From positions 27,790,637 to 27,854,636 of the forward strand of contig CM055075.1 in NCBI GenBank assembly GCA_029204045.2: a DNA stretch of 64,000 bases, given 5' to 3'. Positions within the stretch are counted from its first letter, which is position 1, and each line of letters opens with the position of its first letter. The position numbers and the translations under genes were made by a program. The notes below the pieces were generated by a model. That model did not search any database. It saw only the letters and a program-made list of their open reading frames with translations, and was not told the DNA's origin. Below are positions 22,767 through 33,929 of the stretch, in pieces. This DNA is from Tillandsia leiboldiana. Taxonomy: Eukaryota > Streptophyta > Magnoliopsida > Poales > Bromeliaceae.

Positions 22767-24962
22767 TCCTTACAAGTTGGAGTGTTACTTGAGATTTTGT
22801 TAAATGCTGAGCTTGTGTATGACTTTAGAAGGGTATCATGTGTGGCAAGTTCTAAGAGCTATGCTAAATTGTTGCTTCTTGGAATAGGTTTGTAATTTCT
22901 CTTCTTTTAGGGATCTATCTGAAAACATTTTGAATTTAAGTTTAAGAAATGTTTGTTTGTTTCGACGTGAGTGGAGAAAAATTATAATTATTTACTCTAA
23001 TCTCGAAGAAAACTAGTATTTACGCTCAAAGCAAAAAAAATTTTTGTTAGCGATTGCTTATAATAGAGAAATTATTCAGCAAGCTGAGTTTTCTAGAAAC
23101 TAAATCTTGGCGCTTGAAGTTTTGTCGCACTCCTATCAATGAACAAAAAGCCTGCAGAATATAATTTTTATCATCCTCGATCCCTTAATAAAAGATTATG
23201 CTGGATATTTATTCAGTGCTCTGAATTCGGTAAAACTAGCGGTACTTTTTTGACCTGCTGCACCTATCGCTTTAGGATGAGATTCAAAGCAATAGTTTTG
23301 CAATGTTGATATCTTATACATGATGTGATGCTTTACCTAAAAATAGTGTTAGTACTACTTATGTCAAATTGGAGAAACTAATCACATTAATCATATCATT
23401 ACCTTAAAATTCGGTTAATGACATTGCATACTAGAGTCCAATCAAAATGTGGTTATATACCGATCGAGTTTATCTATCACATTATGAATTTTAAAAAATA
23501 TTTTTATTACACTTTTGTCTGACTACTACATAGTAGACTTTCTCGATTTGAAGTAGTATGCATGCAAACAATTTAATATCGGTTTAATATTTTGTTGCTA
23601 TTCATATTTGTATATATCAAATTTAAATGCTGATGTAATTTTGTTAAATATTTGATCGTATTCGATCATTTTCACTTATTTAGTTCGAGTTCTCTAGTAA
23701 AATATTTTTGGTCTAGTTATGCTCACCACTGGGGTTGGCTGTTTTACTGAACAGGGCTAAAATAATTTTTGAGCATAAATATTTATTTTTATTGTCTGAT
23801 TCATCGTAGTTTCACCTTCGAATCGATATTCAAACTTTCTAAAATAAAATTAAAATCTACTCAACTCAGACAAATGTCAGTTACGAAAATAATAATAATA
23901 ATAAAATATTAATCTATTTCTCACATGTTTTATTTTTAGGTCATTCAGTTTCTGCCAAACGAAAAACAGAACTCGTCGAACTTTAGTTCCACAACCATAC
24001 AAACAAATAGTTGTTGACTATTTATTTATGGGTTAAAAATAGGTCCAACTCCTGCCCGTGACAATAGCCCCAGGAGACTAATAAGTTGAGTTGGATGAAT
24101 CCAATAAGTTGAGTGGGGCTGCGGTCCACAATAGACCTAACGACAAAAGGCCCAAAAATAGACCCAACGTCCAGATGGGTTGAGTCCGATCGAAACCCTA
24201 GGCGCTGTGTCTGTACGCTTTAAGTGAATTAGTTGCTTATTTCTAACAGCTCGAGCTTTTGAAATTATTTGGAATGAATGGTTAGCGCCAAACAATAGTA
24301 AACACTATCTAATTTACCAAATAATTTATTTCAACTTAAACATCATCTTCAGTGAAACAAACAGACTCAGCTAAAATGAACCGGCGCGGTCCAAGAGTAC
24401 CAAGATGGATAGAGTGAAACTCCATCCTAAGATGCTAGAACAAACCCAAATTAGAGGGGGGGGGGGGCATATTCTGAGCACCAAAGAAGATTCATAAAAA
24501 TGCATTAAACTAATTAATGGATAATGAAAAATAGCAAATTGGAAAATGAGAATCATAAAGTTCATGTGAGACAAAGTTAAGCACAGACAATGTGCCCCAC
24601 AACATGGAGTGCTTTGCCTCCTCGCGCATTTGTTATAACTTTTGAAAGGTACTAAATTTTTCCTGAATTTACTAAAATATTTGTCTAAATTTTAAATTTT
24701 ATTAGTAAATTCAAAAAAATTGGTGATATTTAAAGAGATTTTTGAAAATTAATAAGAGAATTTTGGACGGTCAGAAATATATTAGATATTTTTAAAGTTT
24801 TGAAGGACATATTAAATTTTTTTTTTTTTTTTTTTGAGATTTTAATTATATACTTTTTAAATATTTGTATTAACATTTCACTTTAAGATATGAATAATTA
24901 AAAATAAAATTATTTTCCAACACGTATACTATCTCATATTTGCTGTTAGCTTGTTAGCTGGA
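22767..24962. other. AT-rich intergenic DNA, no gene seen
   Basis: No supported gene. It includes a G-run near 24457-24468 and a T-run near 24819-24836. The stretch 24040-24200 is less AT-rich but has no sustained frame. Confidence 0.55.
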
Positions 24963-24971
24963 TTAGAAAAA

Positions 24972-25143
24972 GAGCAATGCTACATGTACACCCCGAAGGG
25001 ATGTACATCATACACTTCCACTATTTTAATGGTGGCGATATTTTTTACGGGTCACATCAAGTGACCCATCATCACACCCCCACCCTTAGATGGGTGGGAT
25101 GTATGATGTACACCCCGAAAGGGGTGTACACATAGCATTTTCC
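24972..25143. mobile_element. 172-bp MITE with 9-bp target duplication (copy 2)
   Basis: Begins GAGCAATGCTACATGTACACC and ends GGTGTACACATAGCATTTTCC. It is flanked by TTAGAAAAA on both sides (24963-24971 and 25144-25152). Same family and exact length as 22085-22256, with a similar palindromic middle (gggtcacatcaagtgaccc). The terminal inverted repeats extend about 45 bp. Confidence 0.87.
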
Positions 25144-25306
25144 TTAGAAAAAAGGCGAAGCTATGGAAGGAGCTCGAAGGAATTATTTTTTATTTGTTAG
25201 TATTTTTTATTTTATCTTATTTACATTTTAGGGGATTTTGTTGTTTTATTATTGTAGCTTAATTTAATATTCTCTTGAATGAAGCAAATTGTGACTTTTT
25301 TTATCT

Positions 25307-25307
<1 letters not shown>

Positions 25308-25340
<33 letters not shown>
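25308..25340. repeat. A-run
   Basis: About 32 consecutive A, in the upstream region of the zinc-finger gene. Confidence 0.9.
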
Positions 25341-25341
<1 letters not shown>

Positions 25342-25379
25342 ATTTTGAGACCTCCAAAAATTGGGTATATAATAAAGCC

Positions 25380-26016
25380 GGTCCACCGTGAACCCGGTCC
25401 AGGCGATATTTGGTCTGTTGTCAACTGTATGGCCCGAAATTCCCTTACTCAAAGTTCCAATATCTAAAACCAACCAATCGGCACCTGCCACGCAACCATT
25501 TCTCCGTTCCCTGTTTCGTGTTCTGTGTCCGCTAAAAACCAAGGAATCCCCACCACCACCACCGTCAGATGCTCTTCCACCGAACCTACGCGGCAAGATC
25601 CCGACCGCCCAATCATCTCCCGTGCGATTCTCTCTCGTGCACACGTGCTCCTCTCTCTCTCTCTCTCTACTCTGCTTCATTTGCATGGATTTCTCATCCC
25701 AACCAATCCAACCCAAGCAAACCAAAATAAAACAACGATACTTCGCCATTTTTATTCTAACCACCCCCTCCTTTCTCTCTCTCTCTCTCTCCCTCTCTCT
25801 CTCTCTACACCTTTTCCTCTTCCTCTTCTTCTTCTTCTTCTCTTGCAGTGTGAAATGGTGGTAATCATGACTGAGATCTACAATTCCAAACTCGGCATTT
25901 TCTGGATGGGTTCTTCTCGGATGGATCTAAAAGCCCACAATTTCTCAGATTCGATTGGTTTTTTCTTCTTCTTCTTCTTCTTCTTCTCTTTTGCCAATCC
26001 TTTTCCCCTGTTTTTA
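25380..26016 (+). promoter_or_regulatory. Probable promoter/5' leader of the C2H2 gene, CT-rich
   Basis: Long pyrimidine tracts ((CT)n at 25649-25670 and 25773-25807, (TTC)n at 25829-25841 and 25964-25987) lead up to the ATG at 26017. Such Y-patch-like runs are common around plant transcription starts. The frame is open upstream of the ATG, but the residues there are CT-repeat-encoded (Leu/Ser, Phe runs) and I treat them as leader. Confidence 0.45.
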
Positions 26017-27169
26017 ATGGAGACGAAGCATTGCTGCAAGGCCTGCGGGAAGAGCTTCCCCTGCGGGAGATCATTGGGCGGCCACATGAGATCTCACTTG
26101 TCGCTCATCAACTCCCCGTCGTCGGCGGCGGCGGCGGCGGCGCCGGAGAATGCGAGGATCGGGCGAAGCTCGATCGGGCCCGGATCGCGGTCTTACGTTC
26201 TCCGAGAGAATCCGAAGAAGACTTGGAGGGCCCAAGTCGCCGGCGGTAACGCCGATCTCGATCTCAAGAAGTCGCTTTCTTCGGAACGCTCGAATTGCCA
26301 TTCAGATAATGAAGTACAAGTACAAGTAGTAGAAGAAGAAGAAGAAGAAGAAGAAGAAGAAGAAGAAGAGAGTTCGTCGCGGAAGCAGCGAGAGGATGTG
26401 GCTCTTTGCCTTATGATGCTCTCGAGAGATAACATTGACGATAAAGGATTTGATAAGGAATTGAACGAGGATTCCGGTTCTCTCTCGACCGAGACCGAGA
26501 GATCGAAGGGGCGATCAAGAGTGTGCTTTTTATCGAACGGTCGAATGGCGGATTCCGGTGCTTCCGACGACTGACGACGACGGTGGTCTAGCTGAGAACT
26601 CTCGCGTCTCTGAAATCAATAAGAAAAACGGTGATTTCGGTGATTTCGGTGGCTCCACTAGGAAGAAGAAGAAGAAGAAGAAGAAGAATAAGAAGAAGAA
26701 GAGGCCTTACAAATGCGCCACATGCGACAAATCGTTTCCATCCTACCAAGCTCTCGGAGGCCACCGCGCGAGCCACAAGAGGATCAGGGGCTTCTCGTGC
26801 TCGTCGAAGACGCGGGAGAATAGCTCGGAGACGAATGCTTCTTTCGAATCGACTACAGTCGAAGAAACTCTCGACAAAGGCATCATCAGTGTTGATCGTT
26901 GCTGCGCGGACACGAAAAGAGTCAATTGCCATGAGTGCCCGTTTTGCTTCAAGGTTTTCACCTCTGGCCAAGCTTTGGGTGGTCACAAAAGGTCTCATTT
27001 GGTTTCGAGATCCGATTTCCCCCAAGTTTCCGGCATTAACCAAAACTTCGAAATTGTGCAGAAAAAACCAAAACAGCTGAATTGGATCGATCTCAATCTC
27101 CCCGCTCCCGTCGACGAGGATTCGAGTAATACTAATGAGAATTATGAGTTCAAGTCATGGTGGATTTGA
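26017..27169 (+). pseudogene. C2H2 zinc-finger protein (ZAT1/4/9-like), frame broken as assembled
   Basis: Three plant-type C2H2 fingers, each with the QALGGH-type helix: finger 1 near the start (SLGGHMRSH, about residues 5-27), fingers 2 and 3 (QALGGHRASH, QALGGHKRSH) in the second half, and a C-terminal EAR-like repressor motif (DLNLPAP). The order suits the intronless ZAT1/4/9 type of nuclear repressors. The first frame runs 26017-26574 and stops. The rest continues in the +1 frame to the stop at 27169. Dropping one base between about 26562 and 26573 (in gacgactgacgac) joins both halves. Glu-repeat (26328-26369, GAA units) and Lys-repeat (26661-26702, AAG units) tracts flank the break. It may be a sequencing indel or a true mutation, so the pseudogene label is provisional. 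Confidence 0.8.
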
Positions 27170-29700
27170 AAGGGATTCAACTCAATTCTTTTCATTCAGT
27201 AATTTTAATTAGATTTGTTAATGAATCAACTGTTTTTGATCTCTCTTCTCTATAAGATATTCAAAGCTCAAATATTATATATTTTCCCTTTATTATTGGT
27301 ATTTTATTTGAACCACATAATATGATGGATGATTAGTCACAATTAAGATCACTAAGTTTTTGTAATGTGAATTGCCATTTTGGGTTAGGTACAGTAATTT
27401 ATTCTAGATGTAAATTATTAATATAAAGTTTTGGTCTTTTTCAATCAGATGTCAATATGTTAACAGACTTTAAAGTGTACTAGAACTATATATTAAGCAA
27501 ATAGATTATATTCCAAGTTACAATTTCATTTCAAGCTGATTTAAAGTGTTTCATGGCTAGTTGGGTGTTACCAAATAAATATTCAGATTAAGAAATTTTA
27601 GCATCTTGTGCATATTTTGATTTATGGGAGACAACTTACTCTCATCAATACTAATTAGCTTCATATAGGAAAAGCAAATGATGGATGTAGTCAAAGCTGC
27701 AGAGTTATTTTTTTATTATTATTATTTTTACCATAGATTGTGTAAAATGATGATTCACATTTTACATGTTAATGGTAGATGTAATAGAAGTTGATGTGAA
27801 CTTGTACAAACTACACTTTTTTCTTTTTTGGCCAACAGATCATAAGCTAAATTGGCATCATGAGATTTTGCAACCTAAAAATGAAGTGATTGGGCAGTGA
27901 AATTCTTTAGCAGACATGGATGATGGCCTCTCCCAAGGAATCTGCATATTTACAAAATAGATGGTGGCATGTGATATCAAGTTGGTTGGTCACTTTGTTC
28001 CCTAGTATACATGACAATCCATCTCACTTAGGCATGTTGATGTCTTCCTGTTTCCATACTTTTAGCAATGTAAATTTGTACTTGTTAATGTTTGTTTTTT
28101 TACTTTTTCAAGCATTGATTGCTGTGGAGAAACTATTGGCTGGACCAGGTCCAGTGCATCATCCTTTTGTGTTTTTCTTGTCTTTCTTGCCTACTTTTCT
28201 TAGAGTGGTTTGCTAAGAAAAGTTGTTTCTGAGAACCTCTAACTCTCCCCTACTTCAGGCAATCTGACAAGTAATAGCTATATTTCAATGGCAGGTCTCA
28301 CAGAACTGAACATTTCTTAATGCAATGTTTTGAGGTTTATATGTTCAATTTAACTGCTTTTGTGTTTATGATTATTTGATTTGTTTGTGGAGACATAGAA
28401 CAGTTAGATTACAAAGAGTGCAAAAATTTGGTATCAGGAAGAAGATTAAATTTTCTAAAGCACTTTTGCTCTATCAACTGAACACTCCATACTTTTCTTG
28501 TATGAACTAATCCAGAATCTAATTTCTAATTTCTTCTACTCTTCAATTGACTAAGTACAAGGCAAACAGGTTACTCTAGTATGCAATCTTTCAACAACCT
28601 GCTCAGCCTGAAGCTTATTCTTATGAATTCCATTTTTCTTTTTCTTTTTTCCTTTTTTCCCCCCTTTTCCATCTTCTTATTTTCTGACAACACATCTCTT
28701 TTTGTGTTGTTGTTTTTTTTTTTTCTCCAGCATTATACCTTGGTGAATTGCAATTTGCAACACATCATATTCTTTATAAAGTCATACCTATATATATGAT
28801 GAAATAATCAGTATTGACACTGGGCAAAGACCTTCCTAATGGGTCATAAAAAAGTTTTGCATCTAGCTCAAGTCACACTCCATCTAGTAACTTGAAAGGA
28901 CTGCACTCAATTTGACAGCAATAAAGAAATAGATAAGGTTCTTTTTATTTATTAATGCCAGCATGAGAATGTGCAGACAAGTTCTCTCTACATGTGTGTA
29001 CACTTATCCTTCTGTCCCAAACATGTGTGCTTTATATTCACAGTTCAAATGAAGAATTGTGTCAAGTTGGCAAGATGTGCACCAGCTACATGCTTGGAGA
29101 ACACTCATGAAATCATAGAAAATTGGACACTTTTATGCTGTGTGGGACTACCTCACATATCTTTCTGTCATGGTGTCTTTTCTGAAACAATGCTCTTCCA
29201 AGTTACTGCTGTTATCATACTGAATGACCCGGAATACGCCGCTCTTAGAATAGAGAATGACTCAGAATCTACAACTGTTTTCTTAAGAATTTTATGGATC
29301 ACTTGTGGCTTCTGACATCATCGATATCTTTATTAACGGTTTAAGTACATAGCCGTTGACGTTAACTAACATCCCCCTGGAAAGGTTGTGGCAACAATGC
29401 CACCAAGTTTAGCATATCATCATTTGTTGGGAACTAAATCCATCACTATCTCAATAATTAAATAAAACGAAACTATAGTGCCTCTTCACCTGATTTATGG
29501 AACAAGATTCTTTGCTAAAGAGAAGATTCTATACATTCTATCAAACAAAAACAAATTATAAAACTTTTGACAAGGATTAATTTGAAGTTTCAACTTCTAG
29601 ATTGAATAGGTAAGTTGAGGATTTGGAATGCAAAGCTATTGGGCTTCGGCAAATAGCACTTCTCCTGAAGCTTTAGTCAGATCAGACAGACCCTACCTAG
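27170..29700. other. Intergenic DNA downstream of the C2H2 gene, no gene seen
   Basis: AT-rich sequence with short frames only (e.g. 27920-28216, 28971-29315), which show no domain and lack supporting splice structure. The first few hundred bases are presumably the C2H2 3' UTR. Confidence 0.5.
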
Positions 29701-29738
29701 AATTTATCACCCAATTCACCTGCTGCTGAAGATCTCGC

Positions 29739-29976
29739 TCTAAATCTTAAGACTTACTGCTTCCATTATTTCAGATGTATCAATGCAGCGATGAATCAAA
29801 TCAGGTACAAGTTTAAGAGACACTAAGCTATGCATTGGGTAGTAAGGCGAGCTCCGAATCAGAATTTCGACAACAAAATCATGCTCAATTAAGAGAGAGG
29901 AACCTTCCAGCCTCATTACATCTTTATAATCCAGAAAACCGTTATTATTTCCAGTAAATGATCCTCCCAACAACAA
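29739..29976 (-). other. Open stretch of uncertain coding status
   Basis: A minus-strand frame of about 78 codons without an ATG start, downstream of the ELM2/SANT gene. Its composition looks more protein-like than the surroundings, but no motif is recognised. It could be an exon remnant or 3' UTR sequence. I do not assign a product. Confidence 0.2.
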
Positions 29977-30401
29977 CTTACAAGCTCATCTCATAAATAG
30001 GAAATTTTATTGACTGCTGACACAAATGACAAAAAAGTGACAACACGGAGAAGCAATTTTCCTATAATAAATCATCGTAAACAAAGATATGTAAATGTAA
30101 ATTAATAAATTGACGGTTCTGAACAACATAAAACCCCCTTGTACAAAGATTCTCTAGTTAGGAAAGAAGGGATTGCTCTATAAAATAATTTAAGGATTAC
30201 CTTCATGCAGTCCTAAAGAGCAAATCTTCAGGACTAAATATTGTATTTAAGCTACTCTCTACAAGACACCCAGACCAGCTGATTTCCTTCATGAATGTAC
30301 ATTGAGAATCAAGAAGATTGATCCCACAACCGCGACAAACTATAGAATCTTCAAAGGATTTGATGCAATGAGAAAAGCCAAATCAGAGGCCCGGCAGAAA
30401 A

Positions 30402-32261
30402 CTAGCTGATGCTGTGACGACCGATAACATTATTCTCGTAAGCATCTATACCAATCACTTCTTCAACCACATTACAGGTCGACAAAAAATCTTCTCTTCT
30501 CTCATGATTAAAGTTCATTTCCCACATTTTTGGGTCACAATGGCCATCGAAGAACCCATTATCTGCAATACCACTCAACCAATCATTTCTATGTTCCCTC
30601 TGGAGGTTTTCATTTTCTTCGATGCTAAAATGTTGCATCTCGTCAGCCTGACAGGCAGAGTCAGCCCCGTTATTCTGGCCCTCGAATGAAGTGCATGATT
30701 CATCCTGGACACCCAGATCATCTGAAAGGCCATGCAGATTTTTTCCGGTGACCCCTTCATTTTCTTCACCATCACAGTCATCCCCCTCTTCAGATTCTTC
30801 ATGAAAATCTCCCCCCACACAATCTCCACGACTATAACCTAAGTCCTCCCTGTCAGTCAGAGAGTCCACAGCAGAATCTTCTTCTGTTTCGTCCTCTTCA
30901 AACTCACCTTCATCGCTGTCTTGCCATTCATCATTGTCGCTGTCCACATTCATGGGATCCAACCTGTTCTGCTCAGCCCTCTTTCGTAGCATGAAGACGT
31001 TAAAATAGTAACCGACCAACTCTTTGCAGCTTTTCGAAGAGAATACATGGGGGAGCTCATCCCAAAAGTTCTTACCCAAGGAAGCAGGATTGGATAGGAC
31101 GACTTCCTGGAAAAGCCTCTCCTCCTCTTCCGTCCATTTCAAAGCTACATCCTCTCCCATCTCACAAAAACCTAATGCTTCGAATCTGTCCAGCCCCAAA
31201 GCTGTCTTGAGATTCTCTCTCGCCACCATCACATGCTGTTTCACGCATTGGATGGACCCAGGTTCAGGGCAGCTACAACGTATATTACTGTTTACAGTTC
31301 TGATTTCTGAAGCTAAGCCATCTGTATTAGGCATTGGAATGACACAAGTTCTAATCCACTTCTCACTATCCTCATTTTCATCATCCACAGGACGACAAGC
31401 AGAAGCTAAACATGCCTCCGAATTAAGTGAAGAGGCATCACAGCGAAAAGAATCCCCCGAGCCATTCCTAAAACCTCTTGGCTTCCAATCTGGAAGATCG
31501 GCCTGATGATTGGGCCCAATGGCGACAGATTTTCGAGGATGAATTTCGAGAACAGGTGAATGAATCTCATCTACTTGATTAAATCCAACTGCTCGTTGGC
31601 AATCCTCGAGATAGAAAGGAAAGAAAGGTGTCCGAACAGGTGGATCAAAGCTAGGAAAATAATTATTGTCTCTGCTGCCAAAATATTTGTCCACTAAAAC
31701 TGGCAAGAGAAAGAGGTGTTAGCGTAAGCTTCTCTAGGTTCAACACATTCTGATTATCAAAAAATATTATACACAAGTAAAGAGAATTAGCTTAAGAAAC
31801 CTGAGGCAGGTCGCCCCTCAAAGGCAGCAGAAGTAAATGAAAATTCTTCAAATGAATATAACTTTCTATTCTGGTCCACTTGCTTTGGGCGTTTAAGAGC
31901 AACTTGGGAAGGCTTGCCATCACAAAGAGGCCGCTTGCTATGCTCCAACTTGAAATGTTCACTAGTGCCACCTGTCACCAAAGACGAACAGAATGTGTCA
32001 CCACGAGAACATTTCAGGTCATTGGCTCCTATACTTTACTAAAGATTTTCTCAATCTTCTTTAACAGAATAGAGCGAATAGGAAACTAACTCATCACTCT
32101 ATTTGTCTTCCGAGAAAATTTTGGCACTGTTTACCTTTAGATGAAGAAATGCCAGAGAATGGTGCAATTAGGTCGTGCTCCTCCAACCCACTTAGGTTCT
32201 GATCAGCAAGATGGTCAAAATGATCATCTATGAAACGTTGTTTGCCGTGCACAAACACCAT
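30402..32261 (-). CDS. ELM2/SANT (Myb-like) domain nuclear protein
   Basis: Three coding exons, 32261-32135, 31971-31801 and 31699-30402, with GT-AG borders and matching phases, giving 531 residues. An ELM2-like motif (IGPNHQADLPDW) lies near residues 160-171. A SANT/Myb-like domain (WTEEEERLF ... YYFNVFMLRKR) spans about 288-342. A strongly acidic Asp/Glu tract follows at about 355-420. Plant proteins with this order are chromatin-associated and, like animal ELM2-SANT proteins, are thought to recruit histone deacetylases. That function is by family only. The ATG follows an intron acceptor (ctgcag), so the 5' UTR is split; the first leader exon is probably 33529-33900. Confidence 0.85.
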
Positions 32262-33528
32262 ACTTGACCTGCAGGACAAACAATCAATTAGATAATATAT
32301 AATTGAGCAAAAGAGTAATGCACTGGAGATACCAATAATGATATGTATCACTTAGCCATTTAGGGAAGTGTAAAAGCAATTGAAGCTCCTAAAAGAGACC
32401 AGTTGAGCTTCAAATAGCACAATACAAAATGTGGAGTAACTTTCACCAATGAAAAATTTATTAACAATGCAAGAGTTACCTTTATATTGTATAATATACC
32501 ATAAGTGAAAGAATGCTAGGTCATAAACCAATTCATGCCATAAGGAGCAGCAAATATTTTAGGTGCACCAAATCAAGTTGTTAGAAAGCTGCAGGTTCTA
32601 CGAAATAACCTTCAAACAAAGGAAAGCTACCAGTTGCCAACAAAAAAAAAGAAGCTAAAAATACACCATGAGATCATAACGGCCACCATGAAAATAATAA
32701 AATCACAGATTGTAGCAAATCAATTAACGAGCTTATCAATCCTTCCGGTAAATCATAGCTCAAGTTTCAATGTCATTGGCAATTCCACTTGCGAAGGGAA
32801 AGGCACACAGTGATAAAGTCATTCCAGTTCCATTCAGGCTCATTCTGATTACAATTTGCGAACCAAACTCACCCTCACGCATCACCATAAGTCTTAGGAA
32901 CGGCAACGTGTTAAAACACATACACATTCCTTGAGTGAGCCTCTCTACTTATCTACTGAAGATAATACAAAGTCCTAGCAATAGAAAAAAGGAATGCCAA
33001 AATAGAAATTCTAGTTAAAAACAAACACAGAGCCATCTAAATCAACTGCATAAGCATTACATTAAGGGAATCTACTAAAGTTGCTAATTACTGTGTTAAG
33101 CAGCAATAAATGCAAAAGATAAATTTAAAACAAACAGCTGCTGCTTTAGAACATGTGGACCCAGAGCATTCGTACATGATCAAATCAAATAAGATATCTA
33201 AACCTTGAATAACAACGTGCAAATTACCGTATAACTGGACCAAAAAAAAAATTAAAAAAAAATCAGCATAAGGTACTTAATAAATGAAATTTACACGTTA
33301 AGTTTAGAATGATTGGATCTAGCAAGATGATAATTGAATAAGGAAAAGGATTTCCCCCAACAAATACGAAACCCTAAATCCTAAAGCGATCCAATTCAGA
33401 TACCGGAATCCACCAAGATATCATGCAATTACAAGAGGGCAAACGATCCACATCCCGATCAAAGCAATATCCCCAAAACAGATCAACGAAAACAGATGGA
33501 AAAGTTCGGAATCCGAGCAAACCCTAAC

Positions 33529-33905
33529 CTCAAATCACGCCCCGAAGAACCCGCGTCACCGGCTCGTCGCAACCTCGATTCGGGTTCGCAAGCCTCGACA
33601 ATCAACAACCCCCAAAAGGATCGTACCGGAGATCCCGATCTTCGCGGCAGATCCACAGGTCGGGATCAAGATCGGGGGGCCAACGGATGGCGCGCGCCGA
33701 CGCAAGAAGAAGCCAGCCCCCGAAACCCTAACCCTAGAATCGGAGCGACGGAAGAGGAGAAGGGGGAGGGGGGCGGAGATCGCGGGGTCGGCGGAGGAGG
33801 AGGGATCGAACGCGGCGGCGTATCGGAGACGCGGAAGAGGAGGGATCGAAGGGGAATCGGGATCGCGATCGAAGGGATTTGGGGGTGCGGTGATGGAGAA
33901 GGTGT
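33529..33905 (-). promoter_or_regulatory. Probable 5' UTR exon and core promoter of the ELM2/SANT gene
   Basis: A GC- and purine-rich block that is pyrimidine-rich on the minus strand. It ends with a plausible donor (GAG|GTTAGG at 33529/33528) upstream of the leader intron, whose acceptor sits just before the ATG at 32261. Long open frames across it on both strands have low-complexity Arg/Gly/Pro content typical of GC-rich leader DNA. The transcription start is not determined. Confidence 0.45.
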
Positions 33906-33929
33906 AAAATGACCAAAATAGGGCACAAC

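Noticed and set aside
33496..33926. Long plus and minus frames at 33496-33926
   Set aside because: GC-rich leader DNA of the ELM2/SANT gene; low-complexity Arg/Gly or Pro content and no conserved domain.
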